A stretch of 64,000 nucleotides of DNA from Peromyscus leucopus (taxonomy: Eukaryota; Chordata; Mammalia; Rodentia; Cricetidae): contig NC_051079.1 of the NCBI RefSeq assembly GCF_004664715.2, positions 60,628,660 to 60,692,659 on the forward strand, read 5' to 3'. This document shows, in pieces, positions 1-10,740 of the stretch. How positions within the stretch are numbered: position 1 is the first letter of the stretch; each line of letters begins with the position of its first letter. The notes under the pieces were generated by a model that was given only the letters and a program-made list of their open reading frames with translations, ran no database searches and was not told where the DNA came from. The position numbers were made by a program, and so were the translations under genes.

Positions 1-1829
1 AGACAAAATGCATTCCAAAGCTGCTCAGGGAATGTGGGTACAGATGGTGAGGGGTAGATTTCACCTATAAAATATGGGTTATTTGCTGGTAAATACTTTG
101 GAAAAGACACGGTAAGTTTTTGGTTCCTATACTCTTGATCAAATTGACTAGTGTTTTCTTATTTCCATATGGAAAGGCAGAAGCTGACCCAGCTGTTCAT
201 CCAACTTGACTCTTCCAAGAATGGCAATTCTATTTCTGCCTAGGCTTGGCTGTTTATCTAGAGCCTTTACTGTGACTGCTGAAAGTAGCTACAAGGGCAG
301 CTGACCTTCCTCCAACCTGCAGATGACCATCTGCAAATGACAGACTTCAGGGACTCTGGCCATGAGCCTCCAACAGTCCACTCCAAGCACCTCACCATCA
401 GTCCCTTTCACAGGAGGCAAAGCATGAGTGGGGACGGCAGAACTCCTTGTAGACTGACTCTACAACTAACATTGGTGGGAGTGAAATATTTTTAACCTTG
501 CTTGGCTTCCTAAAATGGGAAACAGAGTGTGATATGGGTTCTGCAGTGTGTGCTCTGTGGGATGGTTGTGGATGCAAACTTGAAAACTGCCTGGCACAGA
601 AACACTTGTAGATGAAACTTGGCAGCCAAAGAATTCTATGATAATGCTTACAAATAACCCGCTTACTTCAAAATAGTTCTCATTAGAATTCAGCATGCAA
701 TACTTGTTTAGCATACCTATGCATATAATCACATGCATGTGTGAATACAGAATACATGGCCTTACACTGTAAACATTTTCATAATATTTCATTGCTTAGA
801 GAAAAATTGTGAGAAAAGCATATCATAAGTGGAACATTGTTCAGCTAAGGAGAATATTCAAAGAGTCCACTATAAAATATAAAATGGTCTGTGAGTAATT
901 GTGGTTATTTTAGCTGCATCACTGCCCTCTTAATCAATGATTCTCTATACTGTAATCATTCATGAATTAGGAAAAGGTCAGAATCTGCAAGAAGAGAGAA
1001 GGATCTGAGATTTGCCTCTTGCCATAGCTCTTCACAGATATGTGGCATCCACTTTCTAGTACTGGGACATCTGGTGATCTTGGAAGCACTAGTGTGTCCT
1101 CTAACATTGGCTACAACTTTCCTATGTGATAGACTTAGGGCTTTCCTCTGCTTTCTTAAAGCTTTAGTAACTTCAGCCCTGCCCTCTTGTTCTCGAGCAT
1201 GGAAGCATCTAGCAGGTTTCAGCAAACAACAGAACTGGAACAGTGTTTTTACAACTTTCCAGCTGTCTAATCCAAGAAAAATATATTTGTTACTAAAATA
1301 AAGGGGAGGGAAATAGAGGTCATGGGGTGATTGGCTTTCCTGCTCTGTGAGAAAGAGCAAGGTGACATTGGGTGACATGTAACAGCAGGGCATCACAAAT
1401 GCCAGAGAGTTCTCCAATTGTAATTAACCTTTGCTGTCTCCTGCCCTGTGATGTTACTAAGGCTTGTATCTTAGCTAGCTTTCAGAAATTGTGTTGGAAG
1501 ATGATATGCATTCAAACTAGAACCCACAATCACACCAGGTGTGCTTACAATTATTAGCACTATTCATCTCCCACTGTATAAGCAGAAGACTTTTGGCTAG
1601 TGTTGCAAAAGCACTCTACTGCTGATATATGCAACTTGGTTGCAAGCTTTTTGTTGGATGAAACAAGGATGTAGCCATAGCCAAAGGCACTTGCATTGTC
1701 CTAAACTTTTCCACTCAGAAATTATTCCTCCTTATACTTCTATATGATTTCTACAGCATTTTGGGAAGCCAGTTTTTATTTTAACTGTACAACTATAGCC
1801 TGGGAGAATTTGACTTGCTTAGTATCACA
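1..1829. other. Unassigned non-coding stretch
   Basis: I see no gene, SINE, LTR or L1 segment that I recognise here. The longest open frame is 153 codons on the minus strand (956-1417); it has no recognisable domain or signal peptide. Base composition is ordinary for rodent non-coding DNA. Confidence 0.5.
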
Positions 1830-2148
1830 CAGAGAGTAGCTTTCCATCAGTTTAGTTTTCTATCTGCAGCAATGACAAACACAATGACTGAAAATATAGG
1901 GGAGGAAAGGATTTATCTGGCTGACACTACCATGTCACAGTGCATCATCCATTATGATAAAGCAGGTCAGGAGATCAAGGCAAGAATCTGGAGGCAGGAA
2001 CTGAAATAGAGAACATGGAGGAATGGTACTTACTGCCTTACTTTTCATGGCTTGTTCAGCTTGGTATCTTCTTATGGAACCAGATCCACCAGTCCAGAGG
2101 GACTTTCCACATCAATCATCAATCAAAAAAAAAAAAAAATGTCCCACA
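1830..2148 (-). mobile_element. ORR1-type MaLR LTR, antisense, left part
   Basis: The text follows the reverse complement of the rodent ORR1/MaLR LTR family as I remember it: a 'ttttctatctgcagcaatgac' region, then 'ggaggcaggaactg', then 'gcttgttcagcttggtatc', then 'catcaatcatcaatca'. The sequence stops at 2148 and resumes at 4162, where an L1 interrupts it. The join is consistent because the two halves share an 11-bp target duplication. The exact subfamily is uncertain. Confidence 0.55.
2138..2148. repeat. Target-site duplication, left copy (L1 2149-4161)
   Basis: AATGTCCCACA here matches AATGTCTCACA at 4162-4172 in 10 of 11 bases. The two copies flank the L1 and its downstream appendage exactly where the host LTR is interrupted. 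An A-run (2125-2139) lies just upstream. Confidence 0.65.
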
Positions 2149-3937
2149 ATGTTAACTGTTAAGTCAAAGATAAACAAGCTACAATCCATTGAACCACAGA
2201 GGTTAGGTATAGGGTAAGGGACTCTCAGGCAGGAACAGAGCTCCCTAGGAAAGGGAAATAGAATAAATAGTTATGGATGTGGGGAGGGGTGGTGGTAAGT
2301 GAAATGGGAGAATCAAATGGAAGGGGTGAATACAGCTAAATTAAGGGTGACTGGGGGTTGTATGGAAACCTAATACAGTAGAAGCTTTCTAAATTATGCA
2401 CATATATGAAGGGGTAGACAAAGCCCCAACTGGCTCTCTCTTATCACCAAATGAAGCTTCAGTACCATGAATAGGTTATATCTAATTGATTTGTTGGCTA
2501 AAGGGACCCCATGGGAATCCCAAACGCACAAGGCTATTGCAAAGGCTATAGGATGCTCTCCACAATCTGACGGCAATACCCCCTTGCTAAAAACAACACC
2601 TACACAACTCACTGAACACAGAGAAGTTGAGTTGGTGCCTACATGGAGGCTTCACTCCCACGGGATAGTGTTCTTGGTACTAGAAGGCACTGCATGCACT
2701 TCCAAAGAAGAAATGTAAACACCAATCCAGCTACAAAACCTTCAATCAACAGTGGTGTCCCATCAGCAAGACAGGCTAGTGCAACGATGGCACAAAGCTT
2801 GTGGAGTAACCAACCAATATCAGAGTGGACTTAAGGTCTGCTCCACAAGATGGAAGCCTACTTGAGTGACCAAGAACATGAGACTAGACAGCCCAGGGAC
2901 CTAGGATAAAACCAAATACTACTGTACTACAACAAGAACATAGCAATAAAACGACTCTTAATGAGATTCTGCTAGATCAGTGCCTTGTTCAGGCATCATC
3001 AGAGAAGCTTCCTCCTGCAGCAGATGGGAACATATACAGAGACCCACAGTCAGACATATGCAGGGAGTGAGAGACCTCAGAACACTCAGCCCTAAATGGG
3101 ATGTCTCCATCAAATCCCTCCCCTCAGGGCTCAGAGGACCCTGAGGAAGAGAAAGCAGAAACAGTATAAGAGCCAGAGGGGATGGAAGAGACCAAGGAAA
3201 GAAAACCCTCTAAATCAATGCACATGGCAATGCAAGTGTCAATGCACATATGAATTCAAAGAGACTGAGGCAGCATGTACAGGGCCTGCAAGGGGCTGCA
3301 CCATGCAGGGTTCTTGAGATGGAAAGAGAAGTGGATCCATGTCCCCCTTCCTAAACCAGAAGCTATCTCCAATTGATGATCACTTATAAATAAAAAATTC
3401 ATTTTCCCCAAGGGAGTTGCAAACTACTCTTAATTGTTGTCTGCATGCCTGGCAGTAGATGGTCAACGAAAGAACAAAGTCAATGGCATCTTTGGAAATT
3501 TTCTGTCTCATAATGTCCTATCAGGGCTTTTTATTTTGTTTTATTTTCATTTTTACTTCATTTTATTTTACTTAATTTTTTTATCATATAGGTTTTTGTA
3601 TCTATTACATCTTCACGTTTTATATTTTATGGGGTTTCTGTGTATGGGAACAAGTGTATCTCTGCATCTATATCTGTTTCTTATTCCTTTTCTTGGGCTC
3701 TTTTCCTTTTGTTTGTTTTGTCCTATTCTGTCCTATTTGCTTTTGTTCTATTTTGTTATATTTGATTTCCTTAGATAGCAGTTTGTTTTCTAAGGAAAGA
3801 TAAAAAGGGGATGAGTCCAGAAGGGAGGGGATGTAGGGAGGAACTGGAAAGAGTAGAGGGAGGAGAAGCCTTAACCAGACTATACTGTGTGAAAAAAAAT
3901 CCATTTTTAATAAAATAAGAAAAGAAAAAAGAAGAAG
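2149..3937 (+). mobile_element. 5'-truncated rodent L1 (Lx-type) 3' UTR
   Basis: This is the long 3' untranslated region of an older rodent L1. It contains the high-copy segment with 'cttcctcctgcagcagatggg' (around 3010-3030), then T-rich text, then a purine-rich tract 'gaactggaaagagtagaggg' near 3842-3861. It ends with AATAAA (3909-3914) and an A-rich tail (3918-3937). No ORF2 coding remains, so the copy is severely 5'-truncated and dead. Open frames in this interval are chance. The host is an antisense ORR1-type LTR. Confidence 0.7.
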
Positions 3938-4161
3938 CCAGCAGTGTCATAGTGCATGGAAGCCAAGTAGAGGACTGTGGTAGTGGTAGCGTCTCTAATT
4001 TTGCTGTATTAAACTTGCCACAAAATGGTAAGTAAAAGATTGTGGGGTGTATGTATGGAATGTGTTTTATGACTAAATAAATGTGTAGTGCTTGGAACAG
4101 AACGAAACCAAAAAAGAACAAAAAAAAAATTAAGATGGGGGGATGGGGGGTGGGGGCAGAG
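3938..4161 (+). mobile_element. Probable L1 3' transduction with its own poly(A) signal
   Basis: After the L1 tail there are about 165 bases of non-L1 sequence, an AATAAA at 4076-4081, and a second A-rich tail at about 4105-4131. The downstream target duplication follows at 4162. Because the duplications enclose both the L1 and this segment, the simplest reading is read-through past the L1 signal to a downstream signal, followed by co-insertion. A G-rich stretch (4137-4156) sits between the second tail and the duplication and is not explained by this model. Confidence 0.5.
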
Positions 4162-4290
4162 AATGTCTCACAGACAAGCTCACTAGCCAGCCTTACAGAA
4201 GCAATTCCTCGGCTAAGGATCTTCTTTCTTTGATGGTTCCAGTTCATTTCAAGTTGACAGAAAACTAACCAGCATATCCTCCAACCAATG
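4162..4290 (-). mobile_element. ORR1-type MaLR LTR, antisense, right part
   Basis: This continues the element interrupted at 2148. It begins with the right-hand target duplication and ends with 'catttcaagttgacagaaaa', the usual terminal region of the antisense family ('gtcaagttgacaa'). Confidence 0.55.
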
Positions 4291-4380
4291 TAGGCTACCA
4301 TGCTCTGGCCTTCATCATGTTGGATCAGTAGCTGCTTCTTGGAATTTCACAAAAAGCAGAAAAAGTGATGATGTCATGGA

Positions 4381-4592
4381 ATTAGAGAGATGGCTCAGAG
4401 GTTAAAAGCACTAAGTGCTCATGTAGAGGACTGGGTTTGGTTTCCAGAACAAACATGGCAGCTCACAACCATCTGTAACTCCAGTTTTAGGGAACCCAGT
4501 GCCCTCCTCAGGTACCAAGCACACATGTACTATACAGACATACATGCAGGCAAAACACCCATACACATAAAATAAATAAATCTTTATTTATA
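4381..4592 (+). mobile_element. B2-family SINE
   Basis: It opens with the tRNA-like head 'gagagatggctcagaggtta' (Pol III A box), has a degraded B-box region, then 'gtgccctcctcaggtacc', and ends in 'aaataaataaatcttta'. It sits directly upstream of a GT microsatellite. It is diverged from the consensus and has no clear target duplication. Confidence 0.85.
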
Positions 4593-4596
4593 TACA

Positions 4597-4641
<45 letters not shown>
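4597..4641. repeat. (GT)n microsatellite
   Basis: An almost pure GT dinucleotide run of about 42 bases follows the tail of the B2 SINE, a common place for SINE-tail-derived microsatellites. Confidence 0.95.
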
Positions 4642-4645
<4 letters not shown>

Positions 4646-5814
4646 GTCAGAGTCCCTCTTTCTAATGAATTTTAGATTATTTGGAATGTAAGAGTATATT
4701 TTTTTTTGTTCCGTGAACTCTTCAGTATATTCACGCATATAACCAAAGCTGAGAACTACCATGTTAGGTAAGTGTGATCACCCACCGGGTATGTGTGACG
4801 CAGAGACTGTGCTGTTCCATGAAGCCAGCACGCATCTTCATCGGAGGAGAATAACAACCAATGCTTGAGAAAAGCCTCAGTTGTGAGGTGAATAGATGAT
4901 TGCCTGTCAGGTATCATCTGACAAGCCCTGATGGATGTGAGCAGGCAGAGACAGAGGTAGGGGATGCGTCAGAATTCTGAGTTGCATTTCAGGTACCTGA
5001 TGATGATGATCTTACCTGAAACCAGGAAAGCCGTAGAATTCGGAATACTAGGCGCAAACGTTCAGGAGAAACCTCAGAACTCAGCTAGTCCAAGACCTGG
5101 GTTGTTGCCTTTTCAGCTCCTGCCATCCAGCTCTGTAATCCAGCAATTTATTTACTCCAGATTAGTAGAAGCAAACAGAATGATGATTATGAAAGGGTTT
5201 GGAGGGAATGTATGAGAACATATGCAAATGAGAATACCTGTTACCATCTATTCAGCATGAATTTATTATGCCATAATCACAGAATTCTAGGAGGCTGTGC
5301 CAAAGTGTGCCTCTGTTAACCTCTCCAGACCAGCTGCTAGGGTGGTGAAAATAAAGAGGCAGAATTACAGGGCAGTCATCTTTCTTCTTTATCTAGAAAA
5401 TTCTTAGAAAAACATTTATGGGTACTGGAACTGAAGAGGAATTAGAATCTTCCTGTTCTGAGACAAAAACAAAGCTGCCCAGAGAAGCTACAGAAAGGTG
5501 GGAGGGGAGCAGGGAAAAACTTCAATCAACTGATGCTCTAACTGGGTCAGGGTATAAAATAAACTCAGAAGCATAGATCTAGCCTAGGGTGTGAACCAAG
5601 GGATATGGCCAAGGAGAGGGCAGGAAGTAAAGAGGAAACAGAAACTCAGGTGGAATGGAGTTAGAAGAAAGACCACTAGGAGAACACAGGCTAAGGATGT
5701 CAATAAACTCATGGAGGGAGCTATGAGATCTTCTGTGGAGCTCGGAAGTAGCTCTCAGATGGATATTTATCCTCCAAACAGTAGCTCCCACTGCTCATGG
5801 CCAGCTGTTTAGCA
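4642..5814. other. Unassigned non-coding stretch
   Basis: No gene or recognisable repeat was found. Several short open frames on both strands (for example 4964-5215 plus) have no domain content. Confidence 0.45.
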
Positions 5815-5820
5815 GGATGC

Positions 5821-6143
5821 TGTAGTGGGTAGCCATTCCAGCTTGGATCTGGAAGTTCCAACCCCCATTGAGACTCTGGCAACTGTCACGCCTACAAGGC
5901 GGGGCGAGGGGAGGCGCTGGAAACCCAAGAGCTGGATGGGCCAGCGCTCTCTCAGTGAGCTCTCTCCGTGCCTGGACCCTGGACGGTGGAGGCTGACTGT
6001 GCAGAGCTCCAGAGAACACCGCTGGATTGCGATACACCTTCCCCAGACCCCCGCAACCTATCTATTCCGTCATTTGTAAGTCATCCACTAAATAAATCTT
6101 CCTTTTAACTACGTGGAGTGGCCTTTATAATTTTCCCCAATAG
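5821..6143 (+). mobile_element. ERVK-like solo LTR
   Basis: A 323-bp GC-rich element runs from TGTAGTGGGTAGCC to TTTTCCCCAATA and is flanked by the 6-bp duplication GGATGC (5815-5820 and 6144-6149). The body has 'gactctggcaactgtcacgc', a CpG-rich centre and an AATAAA poly(A) signal near 6091, followed by 'acgtggagtggcctttataa'. It resembles a common rodent ERVK-class LTR. No internal retroviral sequence is attached, so this is a solo LTR left by LTR-LTR recombination. Its terminal CA has decayed to TA. Confidence 0.75.
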
Positions 6144-6153
6144 GATGCTGTAG

Positions 6154-7176
6154 GATTTCCTGAGAAACTCAACTGAGATGCAAGAAGCCACAATGAACAG
6201 AGGAGTCCTAACCCCACTACAATGGAGGTTTTCCCTTTGACCCAGAAGTCACAGGGAGTGCAACAAGCCATCTTTAGGGTGGCTCACTTAAGTTACAGCA
6301 TCTGCATTTACTCCCTATGGCTGGGTGTGAGTGTCCTGGATTGGAATTAAAAGATCAAGACTCAAGTCCATCAGGGTAATGATAGCAAGCAGTAGTTACA
6401 ATTTTAGAAAATTGTTTGTACACACAGGAACTCATTATCATATTGGTGGTAGGGAAAAAATAAGGTTTTCTATGGTTATGGTGCTTATATCTGTATTCTT
6501 GGTACTCAGGATGCTGTGGAAGAATAGAAAGCTCAAGGTCAGACTGGGCTTTATAGTATTGTTACCATCTAGGGATCTTGACCAAGTTCATTTGCTCGGC
6601 CAGTTAAAGAATTAAAAGGCAAGGAAAAAAATCTGAATGTGACAGGTAGTGGCAGGAAAAATCTCAGACACAGCAGACAGAATCAGTGGGTAAAGGAAGG
6701 GTTTTCTTAGGGTAAGAAAACCCACACATGCAGCAGACACACAGAGAGAAAGACGCCCCCACCCCGGAAAGTGGAGGGGGAACTCAGGAGACTGAAAACC
6801 CAGCCCCTCCTTTAGAGCCAGAGGGCTTTAAAGGGACCGTGGAGGATCTTCCTCCCATAATTTGTTTTGCCTCAGGTCAGAAGACTGAGGAAGAAGTCAG
6901 CCATCTTGGACATTTGCTATCTTTATTACTAGTCAGGGACACTCTCCCTATCTGTCTGCCTAATGGGGAATCTGTCTAACTTTTAGTCAGTATGACCCTT
7001 TACCAGAAAAAGGAAAAAGAATAAAAACACCCAAGAGCAGCTTCCAATTTCTTAAGATTAAGATAAATATTAATGAACTATTAATCAAACATGTCACATT
7101 TTAATGATTAAGGAAGCACAGTCAAAATTATATTTATAAGTAAATCTCAAATTATCAGCTAAGTCCCAGCTGCTTA
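6154..7176. other. Mostly unassigned, with one B1-like fragment
   Basis: The segment 6640-6990 (with 'gagagaaagacgcccccacc') has the composition of an old LTR, but I cannot place it in a family. The rest is unrecognised apart from the B1-like fragment listed separately. Confidence 0.35.
6470..6565 (+). mobile_element. Degenerate B1-like SINE fragment
   Basis: The order 'tatatctgtattcttggtac', 'tcaggatgctgtggaagaa', 'gctcaaggtcagactgggct' follows the B1 scheme (…cctgtaatcccagcact…aggcag…tcaaggccagcctggtct…) with heavy decay. Confidence 0.45.
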
Positions 7177-7306
7177 GGATACAAACGTGCATCCCTGACC
7201 CCCAAGTGAGGATGCAAACGTGCATCCCTAACTCCCAAGTGAGGATGGAAACGTGCATCCCTGACTCCCAAGTGAGGATGCAAACGTGCATCCCTAACTC
7301 CCAAGT
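7177..7306. repeat. 33-bp minisatellite, about four copies
   Basis: The copies are at 7177-7207 (partial), 7208-7240, 7241-7273 and 7274-7306. Each holds the core 'aaacgtgcatccct' and ends 'cccaagt'. Copies 2 and 4 look identical. Copies 1 and 3 share 'ctgac' where 2 and 4 have 'ctaac', which suggests expansion by a 66-bp dimer. Because 33 is divisible by three, all copies stay in frame and produce repetitive open frames on both strands; these are not evidence of a gene. Confidence 0.95.
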
Positions 7307-7943
7307 CAGCTGCTTCCATTTCCAAGGTCTCAGGCACAGGTGTTTGGGAGATGAAGAAACTGTCATCCTGAGTGTCCTTCTAACTTTCTTAAGGAATGTA
7401 AATAAAGCCAGAAGGACTTGAAAGGAAGGCAATTACATTTTGCTCCTTCATGCAACCTGTAGCTGCTCAACACCTGGCCCTGTGTTGGAAGTGATATTAA
7501 GTTCCACAAGCAAATTATAGAAAAAACAGGCAGCACTTTCAAGCCAAGGTAAAGAATCGTCTCTGAAAAGATTCATCCTCCTTCAGCATTGGCCCATCTG
7601 TGATTCCTTGAAAGACAGCTCCCACAGTCCATATGCTGCTTCAATAGCATAAGAGCTGTGCCAGAACACAGGGTATATGGAGAAAAGCCGTTCTCACTCC
7701 CCAAGGTCTTCTAAGGAAAGGGATAGAGAACCCAGTGGAAAAATGATGAGAAATCAGGGGGGCTCGTTGATCTGTCTGCCAGCTTTCTAAAATGTTGTCT
7801 GGTCAAATAGTTTGTGATTAGACAGGCTCCAAGTCCTGAAATATAAACTTGGTATCAATTGGAACTGGGACTTCCTTCTCAGCAGAGGGTGAGTCTTAAC
7901 CTCTATGGCATGTAATGCTGCAAACACAGGAATTAGTTACTTG

Positions 7944-7948
<5 letters not shown>
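7307..7948. other. Unassigned non-coding stretch
   Basis: No gene or recognisable repeat was found between the minisatellite and the CA microsatellite. Confidence 0.45.

Positions 7949-7992
<44 letters not shown>
7949..7992. repeat. (CA)n microsatellite
   Basis: A pure CA/AC run of about 43 bases. Confidence 0.95.
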
Positions 7993-7993
<1 letters not shown>

Positions 7994-8815
7994 GGGGGTA
8001 TACAGTTTAAGACAGAACTTTCTATGTTCTCTGAAATCTGGTAGTAAGGTAAAAAAATTAGAAAATTCACTCAGGCGTTTTGGATTTTGATTTGTTACTT
8101 AAGGAATATTTTCCTATGTGTAGTAAGTTATCTTAAGAACAGGGCTCAAATCTAAGCACACTGTTCACTGGGTTTGCATATACACATTATACTCATATCC
8201 TTAATTTTAGATAATTTTTAACAATTTTGTATGTCAACTAAAGTTTATGTAGATCAAAATCAGAATTCAGTGTAGAATTTTCCCCTTGATGTATTACATC
8301 ACCACTCAAGTGGAGTAAGGTTTTGGAGCACTTGAGAGTTCAGATTTTCCTATTCAGAATGGCAACTCCATAGAAGCACTAAGTTCTTTCTCGTGGGGGC
8401 CCAAGTGGCTATTTAAATTTTAATTAGTTAAATTTGTTCATTTAATTCTTCTGTCATATCAGCCACCTGTTTAGTGTTCTGTAGCTGATAGTGGTTAGTG
8501 ACATCCTAAAGATGTAGATAGCTCATCTCCACCACTAGAGAACGTTCTACTAATGTTCTACTGTTTGGAGACAGTGCAAACAGGTGAAGGCCAAGGAAAA
8601 AAGCAAGCATAACAATGAGTTTATTTCCCATATCATTGTCACTTAGAATAAAATGGTAACTCTTACCATTTGTCAGCTAATCCTCCACCGATCTTCTTTA
8701 ACTTAACACTTTGTTTCACGGCCCCCACTCAGCTCTTAAGTAGTCACTCACTGGATTCTACATAAAATCAACATTCCTTACAGTTGCAGCAGTCGATAAA
8801 AATTTGTTTGTTCAT
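7993..8815. other. Unassigned AT-rich stretch
   Basis: No gene or recognisable repeat was seen in this AT-rich interval. Confidence 0.45.
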
Positions 8816-8833
8816 TGTTGTTGTTGTTGTTGC
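8816..8833. repeat. (TTG)n microsatellite
   Basis: Six tandem TTG triplets precede the young B1 insertion. Confidence 0.85.
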
Positions 8834-8956
8834 TGAGAAAGAGTCCACTTATGTAAGCGAATCTCATACTCATTTTGCTACTCAAACTGGCCCGGAAATT
8901 TTGATCCTCCTGCATCAACCTCTCAACTTCTAAGTTTATTATAAGTATAACCCTCA

Positions 8957-9122
8957 TTTTTTTTTTTTTTTTTTTTGTTTTTCGAGACAGGGTTTCTCTG
9001 TGTAGCTTTGCGCCTTTCCTGGGACTCACTTGGTAGCCCAGGCTGGCCTCGAACTCACAGAAATCCGCCTGCCTCTGCCTCCCGAGTGCTGGGATTAAAG
9101 GCGTGCACCACCACCGCCCGGC
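8957..9122 (-). mobile_element. Young B1 SINE with intact target duplication
   Basis: Read on the minus strand, it starts with the usual B1 head (gccgggcggtggtggtgc), has 'cccagcactcgggagg' and the cricetid-type 'ccaggaaaggcgcaaagc' region, and ends 'gagaaaccctgtctcg' with a tail of about 20 A. The 15-bp duplication ATAACCCTCATTTTT occurs at 8947-8961 and 9123-9137. The inferred cut, TTTTT|AA, matches the L1 endonuclease preference, so it was mobilised by L1. A 117-codon minus-strand run through it is spurious. Confidence 0.95.
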
Positions 9123-9137
9123 ATAACCCTCATTTTT

Positions 9138-9895
9138 AAGACAACCTAGTTTATAGTCAGGAAATTCCTCAAATGGGACTCTCACTCTGATCACCCTTCT
9201 GTGAGCAAATATTGTCATCGCCTCTGCCTACCTACCTACCTCCGGTTCTCAGGGAATGGACCTCTCAACAAGATGACTTCTAGATGAGGCTTTACACTCA
9301 GCAGTGCAGCCCACATGCAAACTAGAAGGGGGACTTCTTAAGTAAATATAATGAAGACTTTCGCATGCACATTGGTGTTTGTGTTCTAATACTCACTGAC
9401 CAGTAATACCTACAACACACAAAAACATAGCTTTCTCCTCAAAGTGGTAAGAAATAGCCAAAAATGACTATACGTACAATCAGGAACACAGACTCAAGTT
9501 ACTCCATATACCATATTTCACCCTGGTAACAGTTTCATGAAGCTTTTATAGTAACAGAGACAAGAAAATAATAAAGGCATTTTTCCAATACAGTGGTGGG
9601 AGTATCAGGTAGAAGGGTTCCAGAAAAGTGAGGCAAAATCTTCTATGGACCCCAGATGCTGTCTAATGACAATCTCTGCCTTTGAATTGGTGGAAGCTGG
9701 GGGTCTGTTCGTGCACCCAGAAGGATTTTACAAATAGTTATAAAGACTTTAGGTTACACCCAGAGGTAGGAAATAAAAGGCTATTCAGAGACCTAAGATA
9801 GCCAAAGATAATTTGGCTCTTGACTTGTAATATTCCAGCTCTCCATAATCATTGTAATCAATCATTCCACCTAGTAGAATGCTTAATGTAGGAGT
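9138..9895. other. Unassigned non-coding stretch
   Basis: No gene or recognisable repeat was found. Confidence 0.45.
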
Positions 9896-9985
9896 TACAC
9901 ACACGTGCACATACACACACACACACACACTATATATATATATAGTGTGTATGTATGTATACATATATGTATGCATATATTATGA
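9896..9985. repeat. Compound CA/TA/TATG microsatellite with a perfect palindrome
   Basis: A CA run (about 9912-9930) passes into a TA run (9931-9944), then GTGTGT and ATGT repeats. Because CA sits on one side of the TA core and GT on the other, 9925-9950 is a perfect 26-bp palindrome. Confidence 0.9.
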
Positions 9986-9990
9986 CTTAT

Positions 9991-10531
9991 AAAATATATG
10001 CTTTTAGTACATATATGTATTATAAAAATAGCAGAAGTATCAAGTATTGGGGATGTTCAGTTTTTATCTTTCTAAAGTCATACTTTATTTTATCTATATC
10101 AGTACAAGTTAAATGTCAAATAACACTACAATGGAATGATTTGACAAAGTTATAAACAGAAGCAAGACCAAAAAAAAAAGTCATGCCACAAAACTCATCC
10201 CTCTTGAACAAATCTGAACAAGAAGAGTTCATGTTTCCTAAGTGGATCACTTCTCACCAATCTATTCAGTGATTCCCAGTGCACTGCTGCCAATGGAATG
10301 AAAAAGAAAGCCCAGCTCTTACAATTTCTGCCTCAAAGGACTCACACGTTTTGGATCCTTTAGAACACAAATGTGGGTCTTGCTACTTCAATGAGTTCAC
10401 AAAACCACCACCAAAGCTAGGGTAAAACAAGTTTATATCCTTGTTTGTTACTGGAGCATTTCCTTGTCTGAACACTGCCCTTCTCCATCACTTAATACTA
10501 CCTTTTCTTGGTTCCCTTTCTAAGTTTTTGA
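9991..10531. other. Unassigned non-coding stretch
   Basis: No gene or recognised repeat was seen. An A-rich patch lies near 10170-10180. Confidence 0.4.
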
Positions 10532-10544
10532 AATATATATATAT

Positions 10545-10584
<40 letters not shown>
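10532..10584. repeat. (AT)n microsatellite
   Basis: About 50 bases of AT dinucleotide with one phase break near 10554. Confidence 0.95.
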
Positions 10585-10588
<4 letters not shown>

Positions 10589-10740
10589 CTAGGATCTGCA
10601 TATAAGAGAGAAAATGAGTGTTTTATTGCTTATTTGTTTTTCTTTATTAGTTTGGTCCTTACTCTCTCTTCTTATCTTTTTTTCTTTCCTTTAAAAAATT
10701 TACCTGTGTTTTCATCCTCTTCATTGCACCCTTGGGAACT

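Noticed and set aside
7177..7306. CRISPR-like array
   Set aside because: Repeats are directly contiguous with no unique spacers, and the genome is mammalian. It is a minisatellite.
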